From Oscillospiraceae bacterium (lineage in GTDB: Bacteria > Bacillota > Clostridia > Oscillospirales > Oscillospiraceae), in the NCBI GenBank assembly GCA_017469115.1, contig JAFUGY010000144.1, positions 1 through 47,495 of the forward strand: a stretch of 47,495 nucleotides of DNA. Direction: 5' to 3'. Positions 24,318 through 32,455 of this stretch are shown piece after piece; position 1 is the stretch's first letter; each line of letters begins with the position of its first letter. Both the position numbers and the translations under genes were made by a program. The notes below the pieces were generated by a model, which saw nothing but the letters and a program-made list of their open reading frames with translations, had not been told where the DNA came from and did no database searches.

Positions 24318-24851
24318 AGCCGGTTCTTCGGGTTCGGATGCAGAACTGGTTTTCTTTTCAGGCGCTTTCCTACCGCTGACCGGTTCTTCGGAATTGGAAG
24401 TCACTTCTCCGGTCTCGGCGTTATAAGTCATGTCATATGCTTTCCCATTCCAGTCAAAGGTCATATTGACTATCAGTTCGCCGTCAACGCGCTTTGTATT
24501 GAGTTTGATGTTTTCAGCTTTTCCGTCGTATCCTTCCAGAGAACTGAAGCAGGCGTCAATTGCATCGGATGCCGGATCGGATGGTTTTTCATCAATTTCC
24601 GGCTCATTCTTTTCCAGAATTTCTCCGGTTGATCCATCCACCAGGTAGCTGAAATCGCCGTATTTTGATCCGAAGGAAATCTTCCAGTTTCCGCCTGTCT
24701 GGGAAACTTTGATTCCTTCTGCAAGCATAATATCAATGGGGCACTCGTCAAAAACACAGTCAATGGCTTCGTCCGGGGCGATTGCTTCTGCGACTGCCGC
24801 AGCCGGAAGCAGCATGCAAAGAACAAGAATGAGGGCAAACAGTTTTTTCAT
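23922..24851 (-). CDS. Exported protein with two PepSY-like units and a shared C-terminal module
   Basis: 309 residues. Signal peptide (1-21). Two PepSY-like units follow: one with FSYLVDGSTGEILEKNE (about 75-90) and one with YDMTYNAETGEVTSNSEE (about 135-152). Both show the family's Y-x-V/M-D-A-x-T-G-E-I/V pattern; PepSY domains are thought to inhibit peptidases or act at the cell surface. A short linker leads to the 131-residue module shared with the protein at 20828. The C-terminal module has two cysteines and several Trp/Tyr. GAAAGGAA precedes the ATG. Confidence 0.82.
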   Translation of the reverse strand: MKKLFALILVLCMLLPAAAVAEAIAPDEAIDCVFDECPIDIMLAEGIKVSQTGGNWKISFGSKYGDFSYLVDGSTGEILEKNEPEIDEKPSDPASDAIDACFSSLEGYDGKAENIKLNTKRVDGELIVNMTFDWNGKAYDMTYNAETGEVTSNSEEPVSGRKAPEKKTSSASEPEEPASPYLIGTSENTFAGLYARMCINLDLKANPIPAPEEEVDTYGTNDKVYATVLKDDSTSYEYIGYVRGPAGDNKYIVWYWTGLHEDGSIISQTVYYMLDGKYLGNIQRDRTAGTSTSSSRCPYYVPSEPLNKK

Positions 24852-24904
24852 GATCGATCAATTCCTTTCTAAAAATATAAAAATATGAGGGTTTCCAAAG
24901 CAGA

Positions 24905-25645
24905 TTAAAGCCCGTTGGTGTTGTAAACACCGTCGGCAGGGAGACCATTCAGCATCGTATCAAAGTGAAAATAGATCAGCTTGGCCTCTGCATAGTAATA
25001 GCTTTCCAGAAAAGCGGCTGTTGTGCCTTCCGGGAGATCCCAGACGGTAATGCGTCTGATTTCATCTTCATAGTAATAAGAATCCGCCACGTTCATGACA
25101 TCTTTGATTTGTTCAACTTCCTCCCGAGTGGCTTCATGCCCTTCTCCGTATTTTGCTGTCATGGCATTTTTCAGGTAAGTGTTCGTCTCAAGAACCTGCA
25201 AATCGTAACCAATATACTCTACGTGATAGGTGATCAGGAACAGTTTGTCCCGGTAGAACCGATAACTCAGGTCAACCGGGAAAGAACAGACTTTTTTCTC
25301 TTCTGAATCATCATAAAAGAGGCTGGTTATGTCGTAGGAATCTTCATCATAATAGTAATCTCTGAATTCATCGTCTCCAGTTTTCAGGTTTTCTTCCCTT
25401 GTTTCCACTTCATAGCCGCTCATACCCCAACGAATCCCGTTGCGGAAGGAGAAAGTTCCTGCAGGGGCTTCGGGGAAGATTTCTTCCTTTTCCTCTTCCG
25501 GTTTTGCAGCGCCGCAATAGGGGCAGAAGTTTCCGGTGCTTTCCCGCCCGCAGTTTTCACAGATCCAGGTTTCGGAATCGGCAAAACAAACGGCGATGCT
25601 CGCCAGCATGGCTGCACACAAAAGAAATGCGATCAGTTTTTTCAT
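24905..25645 (-). CDS. Exported zinc-ribbon protein
   Basis: 246 residues. Signal peptide (1-22, ending VCFA). A compact zinc ribbon (CENCGRESTGNFCPYCGA) follows, then an acidic linker (EEEKEEIF) and a domain of about 190 residues starting FRNGIRWGMSGYEVETRE. That phrase is typical of short exported proteins of unknown function. AGAAAGGA precedes the ATG. Part of the leftward run. Confidence 0.8.
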   Translation of the reverse strand: MKKLIAFLLCAAMLASIAVCFADSETWICENCGRESTGNFCPYCGAAKPEEEKEEIFPEAPAGTFSFRNGIRWGMSGYEVETREENLKTGDDEFRDYYYDEDSYDITSLFYDDSEEKKVCSFPVDLSYRFYRDKLFLITYHVEYIGYDLQVLETNTYLKNAMTAKYGEGHEATREEVEQIKDVMNVADSYYYEDEIRRITVWDLPEGTTAAFLESYYYAEAKLIYFHFDTMLNGLPADGVYNTNGL

Positions 25646-25686
25646 CTTGATATCCTTTCTTTCCTGTATTTTTGTGATTTTTATTA

Positions 25687-27462
25687 TCAGAAATCTTCGT
25701 AGTCATCGTACATGCTGCCTACGTTGGATGCATCCGGTGAAGCATTCTGTACATTGATGGTAATGGTATAGGAGTAACCTGCCTGCAAATCCACTTCGGT
25801 TGTTCCGTAATCGTCGAAAGTCATCACCTGATAGTCTCCGTAGTATCCGAAAGAGTCTTCCGGACCGTACCAGTCCGATCCGGTGCCGTCTTTAATCGTA
25901 TAGGTCCCGCCTGTCAGCCAGGTGGAGGCACTTCCGGAACCGCCGATAAACAACATGGAGACCAGCTTGCCGTCCTGCTGGTAAATCTTGACATGCATGC
26001 CAACATCCGGCTCACCGTTCACGGTGATCGTCAGCTGGGTTCCGGCTCCCATAGAGCTGTCTTTCCAGATTTGACCGGTAGACGGCCAAGGCTGTACGCA
26101 TTTTTCTGCCCGCTCTTCGGCATCGCCCCAGTAACAATATTCAAAACGGTCCTTTGCTTTGTAATATTTGCCCCTGAGGTAGTCTGCACAGGCCATCATG
26201 TAGGTGCATTCGTCATAATCAATCGGTTCTCCGGGCAGGCTGGAGATCTTATCCGTTACGCTGTACTCGTCTTCCTCCATCTCTTTGAATACCAGAAGGC
26301 GCAGCAACAGCTGGCTGTACCCATCCGCATCAATGGTGTCCGTTCGATCAAGTCCGAAGGCATCCTGCACGGTATGAAGAGCCTCAAACGTCTTCCCGCC
26401 TGCCTGCCCGTCGGCTGAAAGCTTCTGACCAAAGTCAATCAGTGTTTGCTGGAGGCCTTTTGCTGCTGTGCCATAAGCCCCTGTGGAAATAGTTTTGCCT
26501 TCAGACAACGCATTATATGTCTCACGGTAAACGGAGCTATCCAACTGAGAGAGCACAGATTCTGTCCAATTCTGAGCAGTTTCGGCAGGTTCCTCTGCGT
26601 AATTCTCGGTTTCGTGAGATTCAACTTCTCCCTCCAGCGGGCTTCCGCAGTTCGGGCAGAAGGCATAGCCGGCATCTGCCGGATATTCTTCTCCGCAGTT
26701 TGAGCAAGTGATGTTTTTCGGAGCGGGATTTGAAATCTTCGGTTCAGCATTTGGAATCTCCGGCTCTGTATTTATGGGTTCTGGGTTGTCTCTGGTCTCT
26801 TCGCTTTCCTGATATGCCTCAAACCCGATGTCAATTGCCTTTGCATACTTTTCCGCATAACTTCCGGGTACGCCGATAATCGTTACCTTGCTCTTTTCCT
26901 GGAACCCTTTGATGTTGATCTCAATCTCGGGGGAAGGAATTGTTACGCTTTCCAGCTTCGGGCACATTCGAAAGGTGTTTTCCCCGATGGAAGTCACTCC
27001 TTCGGGCAGGATTACTGTCTTCAGATTGTTACTACCGTAGAAAGCGCCGTATCCGAGAGAAGTAAAACCTTCCGGAAATGTGACGCTGCTGAAGCCGGAG
27101 TGTGCAAATACCCAGCCTCCTGTTTTTTCCAGTGACTCCGGCAGGTTCATTTCCGTCAGACCGGAACATCCATAAAAGGCGCGGTAATCAATCACCTTCA
27201 AAGTATCCGGCAGAAACACCCGCTCAATTTCTTCGTGATCCTCAAAACATTTTTCACCGATTCTTGTCACGGGCATTCCGTCAATTTCTCCCGGGATGAC
27301 GATTTCGGCTTCCTTCTCTCCGAAATACTTTGTCAGTGTGACGTTTCCTCCCAAAACGGAATACAGATAGTTTTCTGCTCCGTCTCCGTTTGCTGCAAAT
27401 ACCGGGACAGCCGTCACTGGTAAAAGAATTAGAAGCGCAAGTATGATCAGCCACTTTTTCAT
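25687..27462 (-). CDS. Exported BspA-like leucine-rich-repeat protein with zinc ribbon
   Basis: 591 residues from the ATG at 27462, chosen for its signal peptide (MKKWLIILALLILLPV...VFA) and AAGGAGGGAAA site; 22 further upstream codons are not signal-like. BspA-type LRR_5 repeats fill about residues 30-190 (IVIPGEIDGMPVTRIGEKCF, SVTFPEGFTSLGYGAFYG). Then come a zinc ribbon (CSNCGEEYPADAGYAFCPNC, about 250-270), a peptidoglycan-binding-like segment (KGLQQTLIDFGQKLSADGQ ... FEALHTVQDAFGL) and a C-terminal beta domain rich in Gly, Tyr and Asp. It is first in the leftward run, so probably the head of the operon. A -10 TATAAT lies at 27509-27514, with a poor -35. Confidence 0.85.
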   Translation of the reverse strand: MKKWLIILALLILLPVTAVPVFAANGDGAENYLYSVLGGNVTLTKYFGEKEAEIVIPGEIDGMPVTRIGEKCFEDHEEIERVFLPDTLKVIDYRAFYGCSGLTEMNLPESLEKTGGWVFAHSGFSSVTFPEGFTSLGYGAFYGSNNLKTVILPEGVTSIGENTFRMCPKLESVTIPSPEIEINIKGFQEKSKVTIIGVPGSYAEKYAKAIDIGFEAYQESEETRDNPEPINTEPEIPNAEPKISNPAPKNITCSNCGEEYPADAGYAFCPNCGSPLEGEVESHETENYAEEPAETAQNWTESVLSQLDSSVYRETYNALSEGKTISTGAYGTAAKGLQQTLIDFGQKLSADGQAGGKTFEALHTVQDAFGLDRTDTIDADGYSQLLLRLLVFKEMEEDEYSVTDKISSLPGEPIDYDECTYMMACADYLRGKYYKAKDRFEYCYWGDAEERAEKCVQPWPSTGQIWKDSSMGAGTQLTITVNGEPDVGMHVKIYQQDGKLVSMLFIGGSGSASTWLTGGTYTIKDGTGSDWYGPEDSFGYYGDYQVMTFDDYGTTEVDLQAGYSYTITINVQNASPDASNVGSMYDDYEDF

Positions 27463-27529
27463 TGGGTTTCCCTCCTTAGTTAAAATTGTCGATATAAACC
27501 CAATTTCTATTATATTTTGTGATGGCATG

Positions 27530-27565
27530 AAAAAACAGTGCCGAAGGTCATTCCGTTCGGCACTG
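27530..27565 (-). terminator. Terminator of the three-gene signalling operon
   Basis: Read leftward: CAGTGCCGAA, 10-nt loop, TTCGGCACTG, then TTTTTT. It separates the LuxR-type regulator gene from the surface-protein run. Confidence 0.9.
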
Positions 27566-27585
27566 CTATAGGCATTCTATGGGGA

Positions 27586-28215
27586 TCAGTTAATCAACCT
27601 GTTCTCCGCAGCGTATTTGACAAGCTGCGCTCTGCTGATGCAGTCGCTTTTGCTCAGCAGCAGGGAGACCATGTTTTTCACGGTTCCCGGGCGGAGATTA
27701 AGCTTTGAGGCAATCTCTGCATTCGTCATTCCTTTACAGACATATCCAAGCACTTCTCTCTCCCGCGGACTGAAAGCGGACTCTTTTCTCTCTTTCAGGC
27801 TCTTTTGCAGATGAGAAAGAGCGTCCTCATCGTAAACGTTCAGGCCGTCTGCGATAGACCGCATTGTGGATCTCAGTTTTTCCGGTTCAATCACTTTCAG
27901 CAGAAATCCGTTGCATCCTGCTTCCAGAGCCTCGGATACGGTGTTCACATCATCAAAAGTGGTCAGTGCGAGGACCCGCACTTCGGGCAGAAAGGCCTTA
28001 ATCTGCCTGACCGCCTCAGGTCCCGAAAGTTTCGGCATCTGCATATCCATGACGAGCAGATCCGGAGCCTGCTGTCGGCTCAGCTCTACGGCTTCCTTCC
28101 CGTCGGATGCAATTCCGACGATCTCAAATTCCTCCCACTTGCTGATTGTAAGCTTCAGCCCCTCTGTCATGATGGGATGATCGTCAGCCAGTAAAACGCG
28201 AATCTTACCGCTCAT
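27586..28215 (-). CDS. NarL/LuxR-family response regulator
   Basis: 209 residues. Receiver domain with D11/D12, phospho-acceptor D57 (VMDMQMPKLSG), a TTFDD threonine site and a conserved Lys near 105. The LuxR-type helix-turn-helix is at about 145-200 (FSPREREVLGYVCKGMTNAEIASKL). Its start overlaps the kinase stop by 4 bases. It lies just upstream of the surface-protein run, a likely target (inference). An inverted repeat in its own operon promoter (30489-30519) fits autoregulation. Confidence 0.93.
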   Translation of the reverse strand: MSGKIRVLLADDHPIMTEGLKLTISKWEEFEIVGIASDGKEAVELSRQQAPDLLVMDMQMPKLSGPEAVRQIKAFLPEVRVLALTTFDDVNTVSEALEAGCNGFLLKVIEPEKLRSTMRSIADGLNVYDEDALSHLQKSLKERKESAFSPREREVLGYVCKGMTNAEIASKLNLRPGTVKNMVSLLLSKSDCISRAQLVKYAAENRLIN

Positions 28216-29159
28216 GGTTTTTCACTCCATTCTGCTGTTATTTCAAATCCCTGGTTTTCCTCAGCGTAAAACCGGACGGTTCCTCCGGACGCTTTGATAT
28301 TCTCTTCCATCGTCGTCAGGCCAAACCCTTTCTCCAGCGTCCCGCGAAATTTCCCGTTATCTTTGATCTGAAGAATCAGCTTCTCGGGCGTCATATGTGC
28401 CTCAATCAGCATCCTGTCTGCCAGAGAATGAGAAAGCGTATTGTGGTATGCCTCTTCGCATATTTTTCGAATGACGCTGTATAACTTCCCGGTAAAGGGC
28501 GGTTCTTCCCCGTCGAGCAATACTTCTACCGGGATCGCGCATCCGCTTTGAAAGTTTTCCAACAGTTCCTGCAGGGTGGAATACGGAATTGATTCTGCCT
28601 CTTTTGCGCTTTTCTCACAGAGGTCAATTCCCTGTCGAATCAGCTGCCGGAAGCGGCCCGGATCCGTTTCTCTCAGCTGAAGGCACATTTGAGATATGGT
28701 ATTGAGTGCTGTGATGGCATGGCCGGCATCATCGTGGATATTTCGGGCAATCCGAAGCTGTTCTTCATATCCCAGGAGTGCCTCTGCCTGATGAAGATAT
28801 TCCTCCAGTTCCGCATTAGCTCTGGCCTGTTCTTTCGTGAGCTGTTCCAGCTCTGTGCTCTTCCGGATGCTTTGCTCCATCAACTTTTCTTTTTCTGTGA
28901 TATCCACAAGATAGACTACGTAACCAACCTGAATTTCGTTTTCATAAACCGGAGTCGTGTTGCGTCGGAAGATCCGGCCACCGGAATGATATTTGCCCTC
29001 CGACAGTTCCTTGCAGTCCGGAATGATCCTGGATAGGCTGATTCCTTTGCGAAGCTTCGTTCCGGGTAAATCACGGTTATAATCAAGGATATACCAGTAG
29101 AGATCCGTAATGACTACAATGTCAGGGAGAAGCCGATAAGTTTGTTCCAGCAATTCCAT
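28212..29159 (-). CDS. Soluble histidine kinase, HisKA_3/NarX type
   Basis: 315 residues with no TM helix. A PAS-like N-terminal segment (about 1-90), a coiled coil (about 88-135, KEKLMEQSIRKSTELEQLTK), a HisKA_3 box with H142 in RIARNIHDDAGHAI, and an HATPase domain with ICEEAYHNTLSHS (N box), IKDNGKF and GFGLTTMEENIK (G2). It phosphorylates the LuxR-type regulator encoded downstream. It starts 3 nt after the stop of a membrane sensor that lacks a kinase domain, so sensor and kinase appear split into two proteins. Confidence 0.9.
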   Translation of the reverse strand: MELLEQTYRLLPDIVVITDLYWYILDYNRDLPGTKLRKGISLSRIIPDCKELSEGKYHSGGRIFRRNTTPVYENEIQVGYVVYLVDITEKEKLMEQSIRKSTELEQLTKEQARANAELEEYLHQAEALLGYEEQLRIARNIHDDAGHAITALNTISQMCLQLRETDPGRFRQLIRQGIDLCEKSAKEAESIPYSTLQELLENFQSGCAIPVEVLLDGEEPPFTGKLYSVIRKICEEAYHNTLSHSLADRMLIEAHMTPEKLILQIKDNGKFRGTLEKGFGLTTMEENIKASGGTVRFYAEENQGFEITAEWSEKP

Positions 29160-29162
29160 TTT

Positions 29163-30458
29163 TCATCCCGCCTTCAGCTTTGCTACGGTTTTTCGAATCT
29201 CTGCGATGCAATCTCTCGTCAGCTGCAAATTATCCTGCAAGGCAGATTCTGCCTTGTCCGGAAACTGCTCGGCTGTTTTCAGGTTTTGCTCCACAGTTTT
29301 GAAGGTTTCGGCTATGATGCGGTAGGTCTCTTCCACCTGCTTCTGCTTCCGTTCCAGATCTTCCGTGCTGTAGAGGGAATCAAGATAGGCGTCGATATTC
29401 CGGTTCGCCTCCTCAAGGGTCTGCTTCAGCTTTTCCAACTCCCGGATCTGCGCCTCAATCTCTGATTGCTGTTTTGCGACTTCGCTCATATCTGTAACCG
29501 CTATGAGTACAGCCTTTTCTTCAGGGATCGGCATCATATCAACAATCAAATGCCTCCCGTCAAAGTCTCCCTCCAGGCTTCCCCCTGCTTCCGTGCACCG
29601 CGGAGCAAAAGGCAGTGATGCTTCAAGACCCGATTCTCTCGCTGCACGATTGGTATATACCAGTTCTCCGCTGTCAGAATGAATAATGGCAATGGGATGG
29701 GCAGTCTGTTCAATGGCTTCCCTGACAGATGCCGAAAAAATGTTGACATAGTGATACCGAAAAAGAATCTGATACAGGCACAGAAAAGCAGCTCCCATCA
29801 CAAGAGGCGTATAATCAAACCGGTCAACCCCACTGATCGAACGGATCAGCACGCCTGCTGCAGGCAGCAGGGGAAACAGAGAAAACATGAAAATCTGTCT
29901 CCCTCGATCTCTTCCGGATTTCCATGCATACCTTAAAGAAATGGCATATCCCGAAAACAGAATCAGGTACAGCCATATAAGACAGGGAATAAACATGGCT
30001 CCGTGGCTTACACGCTCTCCCATGATCAGCTTTGTATAAAAAAGATGGTGCATTTCGTTGGTAAACACCAAAATGCAGGTAGTTGCCGGGCAGAGAAAGA
30101 GAAAAATACGAAACCGGAGATCGGAGGCAAGCCGATCCATGCCTGAGAGGTACAGGATCCAGATGACATAGGATACCACCGCAATCGTGTTCCCGATATA
30201 CTGATAATTTGCAGCAAACACATAAGCTTTGTTGTTCTCGGGAAAGAAAATGTACACAATGGTTTCCATGAAACGACCGGAAACCCAGATCCATAAAAAG
30301 ACGGCCACATAGAAAAACCATTTCCACACCGGAGTAGGCTGTCGCCTACGATACAGGACAAGAATAAACAGAAAATGAAGGATCAGATACGTTGACTGTA
30401 TGATAAAATTTACAATCCGAAATCCCTGTACGGAATGCCCCATCCAGGTTACCATCAT
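29163..30458 (-). CDS. 7TM/PAS sensor protein lacking a kinase domain
   Basis: 431 residues. Seven hydrophobic helices (about 12-230) resemble the N-terminal 7TM region of histidine kinases. A PAS-like domain follows (about 240-330: PIAIIHSDSGELVYTNRAAR, VLIAVTDMSEVAKQQ), then a long coiled coil (about 325-431) with no HisKA or HATPase motifs. It probably senses a membrane or extracellular signal and passes it through the coiled coil to the separate kinase at 28212. Two ATGs start the gene; the first is used here. Confidence 0.88.
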   Translation of the reverse strand: MMVTWMGHSVQGFRIVNFIIQSTYLILHFLFILVLYRRRQPTPVWKWFFYVAVFLWIWVSGRFMETIVYIFFPENNKAYVFAANYQYIGNTIAVVSYVIWILYLSGMDRLASDLRFRIFLFLCPATTCILVFTNEMHHLFYTKLIMGERVSHGAMFIPCLIWLYLILFSGYAISLRYAWKSGRDRGRQIFMFSLFPLLPAAGVLIRSISGVDRFDYTPLVMGAAFLCLYQILFRYHYVNIFSASVREAIEQTAHPIAIIHSDSGELVYTNRAARESGLEASLPFAPRCTEAGGSLEGDFDGRHLIVDMMPIPEEKAVLIAVTDMSEVAKQQSEIEAQIRELEKLKQTLEEANRNIDAYLDSLYSTEDLERKQKQVEETYRIIAETFKTVEQNLKTAEQFPDKAESALQDNLQLTRDCIAEIRKTVAKLKAG

Positions 30459-30488
30459 GATCTCTCATCTCCATAAAATAGATAAATC

Positions 30489-30523
30489 ACAAACAGTATA
30501 CACGGGAAATCCTGTTTGTACAA
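30489..30523 (-). promoter_or_regulatory. Promoter and inverted repeat of the signalling operon
   Basis: Read leftward: -35 TTGTAC (30518-30523), 17-bp spacer, -10 TATACT (30495-30500). The inverted repeat ACAAACAG (30489-30496) / CTGTTTGT (30512-30519) spans the whole promoter, a geometry that would allow autoregulation by the LuxR-type regulator. Confidence 0.65.
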
Positions 30524-30545
30524 TACCATTTGTCCTCTTTTCAGA

Positions 30546-30575
30546 TTGTCAGGCAGAAAAATAATGTGTTATACT
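30546..30575 (+). promoter_or_regulatory. Promoter of the histidine phosphatase gene
   Basis: -35 TTGTCA (30546-30551), 18-bp spacer, -10 TATACT (30570-30575), about 50 nt upstream of the ATG. Confidence 0.6.
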
Positions 30576-30624
30576 GATATACACACGGAAGAATAGAAGA
30601 ACGTTAAACGTGGGGAGGAAGCCA

Positions 30625-31203
30625 ATGATCTATATCATTCGACACGGGCAGACGGAGCTGAACAACCTGCATGTACTCCAGGGGCGAAGCAATTATCCAC
30701 TGAATGATAGAGGAATACAGCAAGCAAAATCAGCAGCGGAAGCATTATCCGGGATTGTTTTTGACCGAGTTTATTCCAGCCCGCTTACACGTGCCATCCA
30801 GACGGCGGAAATCATCGCACCGTATCGGAAAGCTGTTGTGGATGACCGGCTGATCGAGATGGATTACGGCCCTTATGAAGGAATAGATCTGACCCGTCTG
30901 CCGCCGGAGATAATCACTTTTTTCAGTGATTTTATAAAAAACCCGGCTCCGGACGGAATGGAGAAGCTGTCGGAAGTTGTCAGAAGAAGCCGTGAATTGA
31001 TAGAAGAACGGTGCAGAAGCCTGGACAATATTCTGCTTTCGACCCATGCCATTGCCATGAAAGGAATTTTGGAAGTTCTTACGCCGGAGTCGCAGGGCAG
31101 TTACTGGTCCAAATACATCGGAAACTGTTCTATATATGCATTTGAATTCCGGGACGGGAGCTTTACCGTACCGAAGGAAATCTATGCAGGGGCTGTGCGA
31201 TAA
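30625..31203 (+). CDS. Histidine phosphatase superfamily protein
   Basis: 192 residues from the ATG at 30625 (GGGAGGAA 5 nt upstream). The phosphoglycerate-mutase-like RHG motif is at residues 6-8 (IIRHGQTELN), with His7 as the phospho-acceptor. The second half carries STHAIAMKGIL with the partner His, and SSPLTRAIQTAEII and IEMDYGPYEGI are typical of the family. Members dephosphorylate sugars, nucleotides or cofactors (for example alpha-ribazole-P); this one cannot be assigned further. It is a single gene, followed by decayed DNA. Confidence 0.9.
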   Translation: MIYIIRHGQTELNNLHVLQGRSNYPLNDRGIQQAKSAAEALSGIVFDRVYSSPLTRAIQTAEIIAPYRKAVVDDRLIEMDYGPYEGIDLTRLPPEIITFFSDFIKNPAPDGMEKLSEVVRRSRELIEERCRSLDNILLSTHAIAMKGILEVLTPESQGSYWSKYIGNCSIYAFEFRDGSFTVPKEIYAGAVR

Positions 31204-31389
31204 GGTGGAAGAACTGTATCGTGGGATGCGCACCACTCGATGACTTTCTGATTGAAGTCCAGGCCTTTTTCAGGTGCAACGGCTGCAGAACAGAAGGAGC
31301 ATTCTTTATCATTAGTGCCTGCTTATAGAGCAAAAGATTCTTATAAATAGTTCATTTTACCCTGACTTTGAACATAGATAAAGCGATAT

Positions 31390-31898
31390 TTTGCCTTGAC
31401 TTTATTAATGATTCAGATTCCAGTACCAAATCTTGCGCATGATAAGCTCAGTATACTTTTCCGCCTGTACTCTTTTGTTGGAGGAATGCCCGAAGCAGTA
31501 TCTCGCTACGTAGAAACCAGAGATTTATCTCAGATTTCTTCCGTATACGCCAACCTGTTGACGGCATATAAGGATGATGTCAGTAAGTATGCATCTACAA
31601 CCCATGAGGGAGATGTTATAAGACACGTAATAGAAACAGCACCGAAAGAGAGTGGGAAGGACGATTAATCCCTGGAGAAGTCAAGTCGGGGAAAGACGGA
31701 ACGTTGAAATCTCTTCATCAGTTTCTTATAAACAGCCCTGAGAAAATTGCTGTACGCCTGTATGATCAGAAGTATTCAGCGGTCGAGACCAAAACAATAT
31801 CGAGTGCAGCTCACCCAGCGAAACCTTATCTGTTGCTGAATTTACCATTGTATTGTGCGGGTAAAATCGGTGATTATCTTTCTTTGGTCAATGGTTAA
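31390..31898 (+). pseudogene. DUF4143 ATPase remnant
   Basis: Two pieces of one ATPase in different frames. 31396-31668 encodes the middle (LYSFVGGMPEAVSRYVETRDL, AYKDDVSKYAS). 31671-31898 encodes the C-terminal end (PGEVKSGKDGTLKSLHQF, AVRLYDQ, LNLPLYCAGKIGDYL). The Walker A/B domain and the centre of DUF4143 are missing, and the frame changes near 31670. It cannot make a working ATPase. It belongs to a different DUF4143 branch from the two intact copies in this window. Confidence 0.8.
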
Positions 31899-32319
31899 TC
31901 AATCTATCCTTCCTATAAACGAACCGATTTAACAGACGCAATCCATGATGCTTTTGCCTTCCGTACTGACTACGAAATTCTTATTCCAGGAGCCATGAAA
32001 AAAATAATTGCATTCACCAAAAAATCTTAAATATTGTGACAATCTCGGAAATGCAGATGAGCGAGAAAAAGCCCTTATTCAGGGGCTTTCTCGCTCGTAT
32101 TGCTTCTGGCTACTGTCAAAGATGGGACTGAACAGCACTATTTCGAGCGGTTTGCAAGACGTATTTCACACCTTGCAAACTTTACCGCCAGATTTGTAAT
32201 ATTTACTTCTGTTTCATATCTGCCTTTTTGGCACTTAATCTTGCAAATTCCAGAAGACTGGAACTTACTCTTGCAAACTGAAAACTCGAATTTCATTTGA
32301 GTATTCTTATAAATTTGTG
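31899..32319. other. Degenerate, gene-poor stretch
   Basis: About 420 bp with no intact gene. 31908-32030 (+) reads as a 40-residue open tail (RTDLTDAIHDAFAFRTDYEI ... FTKKS, then TAA) that looks like the end of a lost gene. 32061-32094 is a hairpin (GCGAGAAA-AAGCCC / GGGCTTTCTCGC, two unpaired A) without a T-run. From 32150 to 32280 the phrase TTGCAAA occurs three times. AT content is higher than in the neighbours. Confidence 0.5.
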
Positions 32320-32428
32320 TTGAATTTTCTTGTGGCTTCCTGTAAAATAGTGTTTGGAAACATTAAAGGAGATAAAAATATAGTGTTTAGAAACATCAAA
32401 TTAAAAGGAGTTTTCGTGTCTGAAAACA
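32320..32428 (+). promoter_or_regulatory. Promoter with three operator palindromes spaced 33 bp
   Basis: -35 TTGAAT (32320-32325), 17-bp spacer, -10 TAAAAT (32343-32348). Then TGTTTGGAAACA (32351-32362), TGTTTAGAAACA (32384-32395) and TGTCTGAAAACA (32417-32428). Each starts exactly 33 bp after the last, and the first is 2 bp after the -10 box. They form three degenerate 33-bp tandem units starting at 32349. Confidence 0.85.
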
Positions 32429-32455
32429 TGATTTATGGATCCGGAGGTCTAAAAA

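Noticed and set aside
32150-32280. Repeated TTGCAAA words as a possible CRISPR-like array
   Set aside because: Spacing is irregular and the repeats are only seven bases long; no cas gene is present.
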